From the NCBI RefSeq assembly GCF_002964705.1, contig NZ_PQCD01000053.1, positions 251,972-315,971 of the forward strand: 64,000 bases of DNA, given 5' to 3'. The DNA comes from Pseudoalteromonas sp. T1lg75 (lineage in GTDB: Bacteria; Pseudomonadota; Gammaproteobacteria; Enterobacterales; Alteromonadaceae). The notes below the pieces were generated by a model, which made no database searches, had not been told where the DNA came from, and saw only the letters and a program-made list of their open reading frames with translations. The position numbers were made by a program, and so were the translations under genes. Below, piece after piece: positions 45,271 through 56,384 of the stretch (within the stretch, counting starts at the first letter, position 1; each line of letters starts with the position of its first letter).

Positions 45271-45504
45271 ATGTTTGATTTTGATTTATTATTGCCCCCC
45301 ATCGTAATATTTTTGGTGTTGGTGGCGCCGCTGTGGCTTATTCTGCACTATCGCAGTAAAAAGCAAGTAAGCCAGGGGTTGAGCGAGCACGAGCATCGTC
45401 AATTGGTTGAGCTGGCGAACAAGGCCGAGAAGATGGCCGAGCGTATTCATACGCTAGAAACGCTGCTTGATCAGGAATCGCCACAGTGGAGGAATAAGGT
45501 ATGA
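45271..45504 (+). CDS. pspB: Phage-shock protein B
   Basis: 77 residues. One N-terminal membrane helix (about 7-27, LPPIVIFLVLVAPLWLIL) followed by a cytoplasmic helix with heptads (LVELANKAEKMAERIHTLETLL, landmark EKMAERIHTLE). With PspC it senses membrane stress and releases PspA from PspF. Its end overlaps pspC by four bases (ATGA). Confidence 0.95.
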   Translation: MFDFDLLLPPIVIFLVLVAPLWLILHYRSKKQVSQGLSEHEHRQLVELANKAEKMAERIHTLETLLDQESPQWRNKV

Positions 45505-45899
45505 GCACCAAGCGCGAACTCTATCGCGACCCCAAACGCGGTAAATTAGCCGGGGTATGTGCGGGGATCAGCGATTACTTTAATATCGAACTGTGGCTGG
45601 TACGCATTGTTTTCGTCACCGCCGTTCTACTTGCCGGTGGCCCACTGTTTATCGTTGCCTATATTGCCGCCTGGTTTATTCTGGATACCAAGCCCGCAGA
45701 CGTGGCTCAAGCAGACGCGCAAAAAGCGGCACATGTGGGTGAGGTTAAAGCCAAGGTCTGGCAAAGGGGTGAGCCGCCACGCAAGGCACTGAAAGATTTA
45801 AAAGAGTTTATGACCGATTTAGATGGGCGCATTCAGCGCATGGAAACCCATGTGACCTCGCCAACCTTTACGGTGAGCCGAGAAATAAACAAACTTTAA
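45501..45899 (+). CDS. pspC: Phage-shock protein C
   Basis: 132 residues. The PspC domain covers about 8-65: RDPKRGKLAGVCAGISDYF, then a membrane helix (IVFVTAVLLAGGPLFIVAYIAAW split around 35-58). A C-terminal cytoplasmic segment (LKDLKEFMTDLDGRIQRME) is a short coiled coil. Works with PspB as membrane sensor. A terminator follows, separating pspABC from ycjX. Confidence 0.95.
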   Translation: MSTKRELYRDPKRGKLAGVCAGISDYFNIELWLVRIVFVTAVLLAGGPLFIVAYIAAWFILDTKPADVAQADAQKAAHVGEVKAKVWQRGEPPRKALKDLKEFMTDLDGRIQRMETHVTSPTFTVSREINKL

Positions 45900-45918
45900 T
45901 AATCCCATCCTGCCCAAT

Positions 45919-45953
45919 GGATAAGCTGACCTCGTCGGCTTATCCTTTTATTG
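45919..45953 (+). terminator. pspABC terminator
   Basis: GGATAAGC-TGACCTCGTCG-GCTTATCC followed by TTTTATTG. Leak-through to ycjX is plausible. Confidence 0.75.
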
Positions 45954-45975
45954 TTTTAGGGAAAAAGGAGCTAAT

Positions 45976-47367
45976 TTGTCCTACTCTCGCCTTGATACGC
46001 TCAAAGACAAAGCTAAAAAAACACTGCAGCGCACCCTCGATGGTCATATCACTCTGGCGGTGACCGGCTTGTCTGGCAGCGGTAAAACCGCATTTATTAC
46101 TGCCTTGGTACACCATTTAAGTGAGCAGGCCAACGATAAGAATCTGCCTTTTTTCCGCGTCATGCGCGAAGGGCGCCATATAGCGACCACCCAGGTGCCA
46201 CAAAAAGCCCTGAACATTCCGACTTTCGGCTATCGCCATGCCATCGAAAGCATTACTCAGGAGCCGCCACAGTGGCCACAATCTACCAAGCGCATTAATA
46301 CCTTGCGCCTGGCCATGCGCTATCGCCCCCACCGCGGGCTGCGGGCGCAACTTGGCGACACCGCCACCTTGACCATAGATCTAATCGATTACCCCGGCGA
46401 ATGGTTAATGGACTTGCCGATGCTGAATATGGATTACGCTACCTGGAGCGAACGTCAGATCACCATGCTTAATTCCAAGGTCCGCCGCGCCCATAGCGAA
46501 TCTTTTTTAGCGCAACTGGCAGGCTTTGATAGCCAGGCCCCAGTGGATGAAGCACAACTAAAGACCCTGAGTAATGAATATAAACAGGCGTTGATGACCA
46601 TTAAAGCCAATGCCCATGCCGCCAATTTACAGCCAGGGCGCATGCTTATTCCCGGTGAATTGGAAGGGGCACCCTTGTTGGCATTTTTCCCTTGCCCAAC
46701 GCCGCAGGAATCTGGTGAGAACACCCAGTATACCCAACTGCAAGCGCGTTTCGAGGCCTATAAAAGCCAGGTGGTGAAGCCGTTTTATAAAGACTATTTT
46801 TGCCGCTTTGACCGTCAGGTGGTGTTGGTGGATTTACTTCAGGCCTTAAAACTCGGTCCGGAGATCTTTGCCGAGCAGGCCGAAGCCATTACCGAGTTAC
46901 TGGCGTTTTTTGAATACGGTAAAAGCAACCTGCTGCGACGCTTATTCCGCCCCAACATAGATAAGCTGCTGTTTGTAGCGAACAAGGCCGATCAGGTCGG
47001 GGTGAACTACCACCAGGACTTAGCCCTGCTGTTGCATGACTTGGTGAAGGCCAAGGCCAATGAACTCGCTTTTGCCGGGGTCGAAGTCGACACCATGGCT
47101 ATGGCCGGGGTGTGCGCCACTCAAAGCAAGACGGTCAGTGAGCAAGGCCGTAATTTGCACTGTATATATGGTAAACCCCTAAGCGAGGAAAACTGGCTTA
47201 CCTATTTACCGCCACAGCCACCACGGCATCGCCTTAACGAAGGGCAGTGGCCAAAACAAGGTTTTGATTATATCGATTTTGCGCCGCTGCCAGGTAATGA
47301 CGGCAAGCTGCGTCATATGCGCCTCGACCATGCCTTAGAATTTTTATTGGGAGATAAGCTGCGATGA
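45976..47367 (+). CDS. ycjX: YcjX-like P-loop GTPase (DUF463)
   Basis: 463 residues. The P-loop TGLSGSGKTAF lies at about 30-40 and LIDYPGEW is the likely G3 region; NKADQVG resembles the G4 NKxD motif. Members belong to the psp regulon in E. coli, but the cellular role is not established. The start is a TTG preceded by AAAGGAG at ideal distance; no better start is near. It overlaps ycjF by four bases (ATGA), so the two are translationally coupled. Confidence 0.92.
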   Translation: MSYSRLDTLKDKAKKTLQRTLDGHITLAVTGLSGSGKTAFITALVHHLSEQANDKNLPFFRVMREGRHIATTQVPQKALNIPTFGYRHAIESITQEPPQWPQSTKRINTLRLAMRYRPHRGLRAQLGDTATLTIDLIDYPGEWLMDLPMLNMDYATWSERQITMLNSKVRRAHSESFLAQLAGFDSQAPVDEAQLKTLSNEYKQALMTIKANAHAANLQPGRMLIPGELEGAPLLAFFPCPTPQESGENTQYTQLQARFEAYKSQVVKPFYKDYFCRFDRQVVLVDLLQALKLGPEIFAEQAEAITELLAFFEYGKSNLLRRLFRPNIDKLLFVANKADQVGVNYHQDLALLLHDLVKAKANELAFAGVEVDTMAMAGVCATQSKTVSEQGRNLHCIYGKPLSEENWLTYLPPQPPRHRLNEGQWPKQGFDYIDFAPLPGNDGKLRHMRLDHALEFLLGDKLR

Positions 47368-48413
47368 GCGACGAAGTAAAGTTGAGCGCCGGACGCCGCA
47401 TACAAGAGCAAGGCCCCACACCAGGGGCCGAGCAACTGCAAGGCGCGCAGATAGTGGCGCGCTCTGAACAAGCCCCTAGCAGCGAAGAGGAAGCCCTCTT
47501 TGGTGATGACTCTGAACTTGAACAAAGCATCGAGAGCACCATCAAGGGTCGCAAGGGCTCGCTGTTAAAGCGGTTATTTGTATTATTGTTACTTAGTTTA
47601 ATCCTGGTGGAGACCGGATTGAGCATTGTCGCCAGCTTTGCCACCGCATGGTGGTTAGGCGCCTTATACAGCGCCGTGATCGCCTTGGCTGTACTATTAA
47701 TGGGGCGCTTGTTATGGCGTGAGTTGGTGAATTTAAAGCGTTTGAAGGTCAATCAACATCATCAGCAGCAGGCCGAGCGTTTGCTTGAGAGCGAGCAAAT
47801 AGGTCAGGCCTTGCCCTGGTTGCAAAGCGTTAATCAGATACAAACTCATCCTGAATTTGAAACCTTTAAGGCGCGCATTGGCGATCATTTAAGCGACCGT
47901 GAGGTGATGATCTTATATCGCGATACACTGCTGGTCAGTCAGGACCAACAAGCCAAGCAGTTGATCAATCGTTATGCGGTGGAGTCTGCGGTACTGGTGT
48001 CGGTGAGTCCACTGGCGGTGGTCGATATGCTGGCGGTGCTGTGGCGTGGCTTAAAGCTGGTGGATGTATTGGCTAATAACTATGGTCTGGCTCTGGGATA
48101 TATGAGTCGGGTGCGCTTATATCGCAGTCTGCTCAAGCAAATGCTGTTCGTGGGCTCAACCGAATTGCTGGCCGATTTGGCCGCCACCGCCTTTGGTGGC
48201 AAGTTGTTAAGCGTGTTGTCGACGCGAGCGGCGCAGGGCCTCAGTGCCGGCGTACTCACCGCGCGCATAGGCTATAAAACCATGGAGCTATGTCGTCCCT
48301 TGCCGCGTCTTGAAGCGAAACCTTCGCTGCTTAGGGCCACGGTGAAAAGTCTGGCCAGTCGGTTGGCGCGAGTCGACAAACAAACCAATGAAGAGCAAAA
48401 AAACGTCAACTAA
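47364..48413 (+). CDS. ycjF: YcjF-like inner-membrane protein (DUF697)
   Basis: 349 residues. A polar N-terminal region (1-60) is followed by two membrane helices (about 70-90 and 93-115: LFVLLLLSLILVETGLSIV, WLGALYSAVIALAVLLMG) and a C-terminal DUF697 domain (about 190-320, ESAVLVSVSPLAVVDMLAVLWRG in part). Partner of YcjX in the psp regulon; function unknown. Its last codons form the left arm of the terminator. Confidence 0.92.
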   Translation: MSDEVKLSAGRRIQEQGPTPGAEQLQGAQIVARSEQAPSSEEEALFGDDSELEQSIESTIKGRKGSLLKRLFVLLLLSLILVETGLSIVASFATAWWLGALYSAVIALAVLLMGRLLWRELVNLKRLKVNQHHQQQAERLLESEQIGQALPWLQSVNQIQTHPEFETFKARIGDHLSDREVMILYRDTLLVSQDQQAKQLINRYAVESAVLVSVSPLAVVDMLAVLWRGLKLVDVLANNYGLALGYMSRVRLYRSLLKQMLFVGSTELLADLAATAFGGKLLSVLSTRAAQGLSAGVLTARIGYKTMELCRPLPRLEAKPSLLRATVKSLASRLARVDKQTNEEQKNVN

Positions 48414-48428
48414 GGTTGACGCTTTTTT
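48397..48428 (+). terminator. ycjF terminator overlapping its stop codon
   Basis: CGTCAAC-TAAG-GTTGACG flanked by A6 and T6. Confidence 0.88.
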
Positions 48429-48522
48429 GGCCCTAAAATAGTGTTTCATGGCCGTCCAAGCGGCTAGCTTGCTTGTTTTTAAAACAATTATGCCCCTATT
48501 TTAAAAGAAAAAAGGTGGCAAT

Positions 48523-49707
48523 ATGAGCAAACACACATACACAGACGAAACCCTTTGCATCCACAGCGAGCAAGGTCGACAGGATCCCCACAGAGCGCTT
48601 GCGGCGCCCTTATATCAAACCTCTACCTTTGTCTTCGACAACGCTGCTCAAGGGGCAGCACGCTTTGCTGGCGAAGAAGCCGGCTATATATATTCTCGCT
48701 TAGGCAACCCTACTGTCCGTGAGCTTGAAGAGCGACTGGCGGCACTTGAACAATGTGAAGATGCGGCGGCCTGTGCCACGGGGATGGGAGCGGTTTCGGC
48801 GGCGGTCATGAGCTTTTTAAGCGCCGGCGACCATCTGATTGCATCCAAGACCGTTTATGGCTGCACCTATGCCTTATTTAGTCATCTGCTCACTCGCTAC
48901 GGGGTTGAAGTGACCTTTGTCGACTTTAGCGATCTGGACGCTATTAAGGCGGCGCGCCAGCCCAACACCAAGATGGTCTTTGCGGAAACCCCGGCCAACC
49001 CAAATATGAAGGTGTATGATCTTGAGCAGATCTGCGCCTTTGCCAAACTGCATAACCTAATAAGTGTTGTCGATAACACCTTCTTGACGCCGCTGTTGCA
49101 AAAACCGGCTACCCTGGGGGCGGATTTAGTGGTGCACAGTGCCACCAAATACCTAAACGGCCACGGTGATGTGGTGGCAGGGCTGGTGTGCGGCAGCGCC
49201 GAGCATATACAAACTATTAAGTTTACCGTGCTTAAGGATATAGGCGCGACCATGAGCCCGTTCGACGCCTGGTTGATCCTGCGTGGTTTAAAAACCTTGT
49301 CGGTCCGCATGAAGGCGCATTGCCAAGGGGCACATACGGTGGCTGAGTACTTGGCCGCCCACGAAAAAATTGAAAAGGTGTATTACCCAGGTCTGGCAGG
49401 GGACCCCGGCCATGCTTTTATTGGCACGCAGATGAAAGACGCAGGCGGTGTTATTGCGTTTGAGCTCAAAGCTTCGTTGAAAAAAACGGAATCCTTTATC
49501 AATCGCCTTGAACTGTGCACCCTGGCGGTGAGTTTAGGTGACACCGAAACGCTAATACAACATCCGGCCTCAATGACACACTCCACCTATGAGCCTGAGC
49601 AGCGCCGCGCCGCCGGGATAAGCGATGGCCTGGTGCGCATTTCCATTGGCCTCGAAGATGTTAACGAAATTATTGCGGATTTAGAAATGGGGTTGGCATC
49701 CATTTAG
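48523..49707 (+). CDS. megL: Methionine gamma-lyase
   Basis: 394 residues, Cys/Met-metabolism PLP enzyme family. The PLP lysine is in VVHSATKYLNGHGD and the N-terminal PLP-phosphate contact in YIYSRLGNPT. KTVYGCTYALF carries the Cys (position 116 in Pseudomonas MGL) that marks methionine gamma-lyase among cystathionine lyases and synthases, so breakdown of methionine to methanethiol, ammonia and 2-oxobutyrate is the best call. Cystathionine gamma-synthase-like activity is the alternative. It stands alone with its own terminator. No MetJ box is convincing upstream. Confidence 0.85.
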   Translation: MSKHTYTDETLCIHSEQGRQDPHRALAAPLYQTSTFVFDNAAQGAARFAGEEAGYIYSRLGNPTVRELEERLAALEQCEDAAACATGMGAVSAAVMSFLSAGDHLIASKTVYGCTYALFSHLLTRYGVEVTFVDFSDLDAIKAARQPNTKMVFAETPANPNMKVYDLEQICAFAKLHNLISVVDNTFLTPLLQKPATLGADLVVHSATKYLNGHGDVVAGLVCGSAEHIQTIKFTVLKDIGATMSPFDAWLILRGLKTLSVRMKAHCQGAHTVAEYLAAHEKIEKVYYPGLAGDPGHAFIGTQMKDAGGVIAFELKASLKKTESFINRLELCTLAVSLGDTETLIQHPASMTHSTYEPEQRRAAGISDGLVRISIGLEDVNEIIADLEMGLASI

Positions 49708-49739
49708 TTAGGTGTAATTAATATTGTACGAATGTTTTG

Positions 49740-49776
49740 ATAGGTATCCCTTTAATTTAAAGGGGTGTCTATTTTT
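49740..49776 (+). terminator. megL terminator
   Basis: ATAGGTATCCCTTT pairs with AAAGGGGTGTCTAT (G-T pairs and mismatches near the middle), followed by T5. Confidence 0.75.
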
Positions 49777-49787
49777 GTTTATGTGCG

Positions 49788-49805
49788 TGTAATTTTAGGT
49801 TTACG
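49788..49805 (+). promoter_or_regulatory. TyrR/PhhR-like box upstream of phhA
   Basis: TGTAAT-TTTAGG-TTTACG differs at one position in each half from the TyrR consensus TGTAAA-N6-TTTACA. It lies about 140 bp before phhA, and phenylalanine hydroxylase genes are activated by TyrR-family regulators (PhhR) in Pseudomonas. Assignment is inference. Confidence 0.55.
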
Positions 49806-49944
49806 AACGATTGTGTTTGACGATAGCCCTTGTTAGCTCCATCTATTACAAATCTGCGTACTTTTACTTAGTATCTGGTTAACACAGATTAGCTACCAGT
49901 TGAGCGTTTAGGTACGTTCATTGGTCGAAGATGTAAAGGTTATT

Positions 49945-50742
49945 ATGGCTAAGTCAAGTAAGTATGTCTCCAAGACCCCCGATGAAAATGGGGTGATCCA
50001 CTGGAGCGATGAAGAGAACCAAATTTGGTCAGAATTGGTTGAGCGTCAGTTGGCCTGTATTGAAGGCAAGGCCTGTGACGAATACCTGGAAGGGTTAAAG
50101 AAAATTAACCTGCCACATGATCGCATTCCGCAATTACACGAACTGAATGAAGTGTTAGAGCGCGAAACCGGCTGGCAGGTTGCCCCTGTGCCGGCGCTTA
50201 TCGACTTCGATGAGTTTTTCCGTTTATTGGCGAACAAACAATTTCCTGTGGCGACCTTTATTCGTACCCGTGAAGAGTTCGATTATCTGCAAGAACCGGA
50301 TATTTTCCATGAAATCTTTGGTCATTGCGCCATGCTGACCAACCCGGATTTTGCCGAGTTTACTCATAAATACGGTCAGCTAGGCTATGCGGCAGATAAA
50401 AAAGACCGCGTCTATCTAGCACGTCTATACTGGTTCACCGTTGAGTTCGGCCTGATGCAAACCGAAAAAGGTCTGCGTATATACGGCGGCGGCATCTTAT
50501 CGAGCCCGGGCGAAACCCAGTACGTGTATGGTGATGAGCCAGAAATTAATCCAATGAATGTACTGAATGTGCTGCGCACACCGTACAGAATCGATATTAT
50601 GCAACCGGTGTACTACACCATTAACTCCATCCATGATTTATTTGATATTTCACAGATGGATCTGATGGCATTGGTAGCCGAGGCAAAAGAATTAGGCTTG
50701 TTTGAGCCCAAATTTCCCCCTAAAGAAAAGATAGCAAGTTAA
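49945..50742 (+). CDS. phhA: Phenylalanine 4-monooxygenase
   Basis: 265 residues, bacterial single-domain aromatic amino acid hydroxylase: phenylalanine plus tetrahydropterin plus oxygen to tyrosine. Iron ligands are the two His of [10 protein letters not shown] and the Glu in WFTVEFGLM. The ATG at 49945 follows AAAGG; an upstream in-frame TTG at 49921 is less likely. Lies 10 bp before phhB, which recycles its pterin, so they form an operon. Confidence 0.96.
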   Translation: MAKSSKYVSKTPDENGVIHWSDEENQIWSELVERQLACIEGKACDEYLEGLKKINLPHDRIPQLHELNEVLERETGWQVAPVPALIDFDEFFRLLANKQFPVATFIRTREEFDYLQEPDIFHEIFGHCAMLTNPDFAEFTHKYGQLGYAADKKDRVYLARLYWFTVEFGLMQTEKGLRIYGGGILSSPGETQYVYGDEPEINPMNVLNVLRTPYRIDIMQPVYYTINSIHDLFDISQMDLMALVAEAKELGLFEPKFPPKEKIAS

Positions 50743-50752
50743 GGAATTAGTA

Positions 50753-51097
50753 ATGTCTGAATTAAGCGCACAAAAATGTGAAGCGTGTCGTGCGGATGCG
50801 CCTAAGGTGTCAGATGATGAATTGGCAGTATTGATCAGAGATATCCCTGAGTGGGTGCCTGAAGTACGTGATGGCATTATGCAGCTTGAGCGAGTATTTA
50901 AGTTCAAAAACTTCAAGCAAGCACTGGAGTTCACCAACCTAGTAGGCGCCATGGCCGAAGAAGAAGGTCATCACCCGGGTCTTCTGACCGAATGGGGCAA
51001 AGTGACCGTTACTTGGTGGTCGCACTCTATCAAGGGTCTGCACAAGAATGATTTCATTTGTGCTGCCAAAACAGACGCGGTTTTTGCTGCTCTGTAA
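50753..51097 (+). CDS. phhB: 4a-hydroxytetrahydrobiopterin dehydratase
   Basis: 114 residues, PCD/DCoH fold. It dehydrates the 4a-hydroxy pterin released by PhhA. The catalytic motif region [23 protein letters not shown] carries the conserved His pair (GHHP) and the WWSH end. A short Cys-containing N-terminus (CEACRAD) precedes the domain, as in many proteobacterial PhhB. A terminator follows. Confidence 0.96.
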   Translation: MSELSAQKCEACRADAPKVSDDELAVLIRDIPEWVPEVRDGIMQLERVFKFKNFKQALEFTNLVGAMAEEEGHHPGLLTEWGKVTVTWWSHSIKGLHKNDFICAAKTDAVFAAL

Positions 51098-51116
51098 TTA
51101 AATACTTCCGTGTTTG

Positions 51117-51153
51117 AGCCACCTCGCTATTCTCTAGCCGGGTGGCTTTTTTG
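51117..51153 (+). terminator. phhB terminator
   Basis: AGCCACCTCG/CGGGTGGCT stem with T6. An extended -10 box for apt (TGCTATAAT, ending 51174) lies just beyond it. Confidence 0.82.
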
Positions 51154-51208
51154 TTTTTCACAACTTGCTATAATGCAGCGCTAAACAAAACAAAATATGA
51201 AATGAAAT

Positions 51209-51754
51209 ATGAGCGCTGCTGATCTTGATTACATCAAGCAATCCATTGCTACGGTTGCCGATTATCCTAAACCGGGCATTATGTTCCGTGACGTTACCAG
51301 CCTATTAGCCGACCCTAAGGCATTACAACTGACCATAGATCATATGGTTAATAAGTATAAAGACCTTGGTTTTACCAAGATCATTGGTACCGAATCGCGC
51401 GGCTTTATCTTTGCCGCACCTTTGGCTTATGTATTAGGTGTGCCTTTTATTCCGGTGCGTAAGCCGGGCAAATTACCTCGTGCGGTCATTGCACAAAGCT
51501 ACCAGTTAGAATATGGTGAAGATACCCTGGAGCTGCACCAAGACGCCATAGTGGCCGGTGATAAGGTATTGTTAGTCGATGATTTATTGGCAACTGGCGG
51601 CACCATTGAAGCCACCGCGAAATTGGTTGCCAAGCTCGGCGGCGAAGCAACTCATGCGGCCTTTGTGGTTTCCTTACCGGACTTAGGCGGTGAGCAACGC
51701 GTGCGCCAACAGGGAATTGACGTATTTAAACTAGTCGAATTCGAAGGCGATTAA
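51209..51754 (+). CDS. apt: Adenine phosphoribosyltransferase
   Basis: 181 residues. Salvages adenine to AMP with PRPP. The PRPP motif is [13 protein letters not shown] and the substrate hood carries [14 protein letters not shown]. Length matches E. coli (183). Two bases separate it from dnaX, an arrangement shared with E. coli (apt-dnaX-ybaB-recR-htpG). Confidence 0.96.
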   Translation: MSAADLDYIKQSIATVADYPKPGIMFRDVTSLLADPKALQLTIDHMVNKYKDLGFTKIIGTESRGFIFAAPLAYVLGVPFIPVRKPGKLPRAVIAQSYQLEYGEDTLELHQDAIVAGDKVLLVDDLLATGGTIEATAKLVAKLGGEATHAAFVVSLPDLGGEQRVRQQGIDVFKLVEFEGD

Positions 51755-51756
51755 GC

Positions 51757-54210
<2,454 letters not shown>

Positions 54211-54266
54211 TTTTTCCTCGCTGGCCTTATCTTTGCCAGCATAGATTTAAATGAAGAGAGAACACT

Positions 54267-54593
54267 ATGTTTAAAGGTGGAATGGGCAACATGATGAAGC
54301 AAGCGCAGCAAATGCAAGAGCGCATGCAAAAAGCCCAAGAAGAAATCGCTAACTTAGAAGTAACCGGTGAAGCCGGTGCCGGCCTGGTTAAAGTAACCAT
54401 GCTGGGTAGCCACAATGTGCGTCGCGTTGAGCTGGATGAGAGCTTGATGGAAGACGACAAGGATATGATTGAAGACCTACTGGCTGCTGCCTGTAACGAC
54501 GCCGTACGTCGTGTAGCCGAAGAAAGCCAGAAGCGCATGGCCGAAGTAACCGGTGGTATGAACTTACCTCCTGGTTTCAAAATGCCGTTCTAA
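54267..54593 (+). CDS. ybaB: YbaB/EbfC nucleoid-associated protein
   Basis: 108 residues. Dimeric DNA-binding protein: helical N-terminus ([18 protein letters not shown]), a three-stranded sheet ([25 protein letters not shown] in part) and a helical C-terminus ending [13 protein letters not shown]. Usually cotranscribed between dnaX and recR; here a terminator and an extra gene follow. Confidence 0.96.
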   Translation: MFKGGMGNMMKQAQQMQERMQKAQEEIANLEVTGEAGAGLVKVTMLGSHNVRRVELDESLMEDDKDMIEDLLAAACNDAVRRVAEESQKRMAEVTGGMNLPPGFKMPF

Positions 54594-54606
54594 TTAAGAA
54601 CCATAT

Positions 54607-54637
54607 AAAAATAGCGCCTTAGGGCGCTATTTTTTTG
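54607..54637 (+). terminator. ybaB terminator
   Basis: AAAATAGCGCC-TTA-GGGCGCTATTTTTTT. Confidence 0.92.
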
Positions 54638-54739
54638 CTCATTAGTCCCTAAGAGCAATACGTTTAGATACTCAGATGCGTTATCATTGGCATCACAATA
54701 AGACCCCTCAGAAAACCCCAAGAGAAAGGATACTCGGCT

Positions 54740-55528
54740 ATGAAGTTCAAACTAACCCCAATTTTAATGACGACGACACTGCTTGCGCTTGGCTCGATGC
54801 ACGTTCAAGCCGGCGACCAAAGCTTGAAAGCCCTCCAGGCAATAGAAGAATTTAAAGAACCCTTTATACATATGATTGAGGACGGTGGTGAATTTTTTTG
54901 CCCGGACGCGGATACACAGGGAAGCCTAAGAAAATATGCCAGTTGCGATGAGTATTCAGCCTTGCTCAAGCGCGGTTGCTATGGCAAATCACGAGAGGAG
55001 TTTGGGCGGGAACTCGTCTACGGTGCAGCGTGCGCCGAGTTGACCCTGCTTGAACAGGTCAAGGTGGCCAAGGAAAATCATTTTGATATGGACTCTGCCA
55101 ATTGGTGGCACCATATTCCCACCAGCATCATTCCATTACCAGGTGGGATTGAGAGCGACGAAATGAAGCAGCAAGCACAACGTGAGCTTGAAACCCTGGT
55201 TAAAGGCAAGACCCTGGGTGAGCTCTCGCTTGTTAATAACAAAAGTCACCCACGCTTGTTTGAGGCCGTGCTTGGTTCACACACGCGAGAGTGTGGCGTG
55301 GTAAAGGATACGCTTAAATTGTTTGTGCAATTAATCGCCGACTTTAACGGCGATGGCAAGGCCGACTTGCTGCTGAGCGGCACTCGCAGTAACCTTTCCG
55401 ATGATTGCCCTTTAAATGCCTACAAAGAGGGCGGCGGCTCGACCACTTTCTTGTACGAGAAACACAGTGCTCAGTCAGAACTTAAAGTTACGCCATATCG
55501 AGAGCTAATCGAGTCGGCCTCAAAGTAG
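54740..55528 (+). CDS. Secreted Cys-rich protein of unknown function
   Basis: 262 residues. Signal peptide 1-24 (LLALGSMHVQA). The mature part has six cysteines (in FFCPDAD, YASCDEY, RGCYGK, GAACAEL, RECGVV, DDCPLN), enough for three disulfides in the periplasm. DFNGDGKADLLLSG near residue 203 fits the DxNxDGxxD calcium-binding loop seen in FG-GAP/dockerin-like motifs. WWHHIP and the rest match no family I know. It lies between ybaB and recR, which are neighbours in most gammaproteobacteria, and is set off by a terminator upstream; base composition is not obviously foreign. Confidence 0.85.
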   Translation: MKFKLTPILMTTTLLALGSMHVQAGDQSLKALQAIEEFKEPFIHMIEDGGEFFCPDADTQGSLRKYASCDEYSALLKRGCYGKSREEFGRELVYGAACAELTLLEQVKVAKENHFDMDSANWWHHIPTSIIPLPGGIESDEMKQQAQRELETLVKGKTLGELSLVNNKSHPRLFEAVLGSHTRECGVVKDTLKLFVQLIADFNGDGKADLLLSGTRSNLSDDCPLNAYKEGGGSTTFLYEKHSAQSELKVTPYRELIESASK

Positions 55529-55628
55529 GGCTAACAACTCCCTTATACTTTTGCGCTTGGTTTTGATACCTTAACGCCACATAATAGAGCGCTGAATTAC
55601 ACAGTGTCGCAGCTTAATCGGAATTTAC

Positions 55629-56240
55629 ATGCAGCTTTCGCCAAAATTAACTCAACTTGTTGATGCTTTGCGTTGTTTACCGGGCATAGGCCCGAAATCG
55701 GCTCAGCGGATTGCCTTTCACTTATTGGAGCGTGACCGTGAGGGCGGCAGCCAATTGGGGGCTGCGTTAAGCCAGGCCATGGTGGATATTGGTCATTGCA
55801 ACAGTTGTCGTACTTTTACCGAGCAAGAGCAGTGCGAGCTGTGTGGCAATATTAAACGCCAGGATTCCGGCTTGCTGTGTGTGGTGGAATCGCCCAGCGA
55901 CGTATTAGCGGTGGAGCAAACCGGGCATTATCAGGGCCTATACTTTGTCTTAATGGGTCACTTGTCGCCCCTTGATGGCATTGGCCCAAAAGAAATTGGC
56001 CTGGATGTGCTCGAGCAGAAGCTGGCCGCGGGAGACATTAACGAGGTGATCCTGGCGACTAACCCGACGGTAGAGGGCGAAACCACGGCCCATTATATTG
56101 CCGAGCTGTGCAAGCAATACCAGGTGGGTGCCTCACGCATCGCCCATGGTGTGCCTGTCGGTGGCGAGCTGGACCTGGTTGATGGCATGACCTTATCCCA
56201 TGCCTTTAATGGCCGTAAGCAGGTCACCTTCGACGATTGA
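55629..56240 (+). CDS. recR: Recombination protein RecR
   Basis: 203 residues. Acts with RecO (and RecF) to load RecA on SSB-coated gaps. N-terminal helix-hairpin-helix ([17 protein letters not shown]), four-Cys zinc finger (CNSC and CELC at about 57-72), Toprim domain ([15 protein letters not shown]) and the C-terminal Walker B-like part are all in order. Standard length (E. coli 201). Confidence 0.97.
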   Translation: MQLSPKLTQLVDALRCLPGIGPKSAQRIAFHLLERDREGGSQLGAALSQAMVDIGHCNSCRTFTEQEQCELCGNIKRQDSGLLCVVESPSDVLAVEQTGHYQGLYFVLMGHLSPLDGIGPKEIGLDVLEQKLAAGDINEVILATNPTVEGETTAHYIAELCKQYQVGASRIAHGVPVGGELDLVDGMTLSHAFNGRKQVTFDD

Positions 56241-56258
56241 TTTGCTCTAAAATCCAGC

Positions 56259-56285
56259 AAAAATGCGCCTTTTGGCGCTTTTTTC
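56259..56285 (+). terminator. recR terminator
   Basis: GCGCC-TTTT-GGCGC with A5 before and T6 after. Confidence 0.87.
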
Positions 56286-56296
56286 GTTTTTTATCT

Positions 56297-56325
56297 CTTG
56301 AATCCCAACCGCATCACCCCATATA
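56297..56325 (+). promoter_or_regulatory. Sigma-32 (heat-shock) promoter of htpG
   Basis: CTTGAA (56297-56302), 14-base spacer, CCCCATATA (56317-56325): an almost perfect RpoH promoter, about 50 bp before the htpG start. Confidence 0.88.
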
Positions 56326-56384
56326 CAAGAGCATATCTGGTTATCAACCTACTCAGTTGAACCTGTTTGCTAACGGAGAGAGAA

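Noticed and set aside
48440-48470. Possible MetJ box before megL (GGCCGTCCAAGCGGCT)
   Set aside because: Too far from AGACGTCT repeats; it is rather a GCCG/CGGC dyad.
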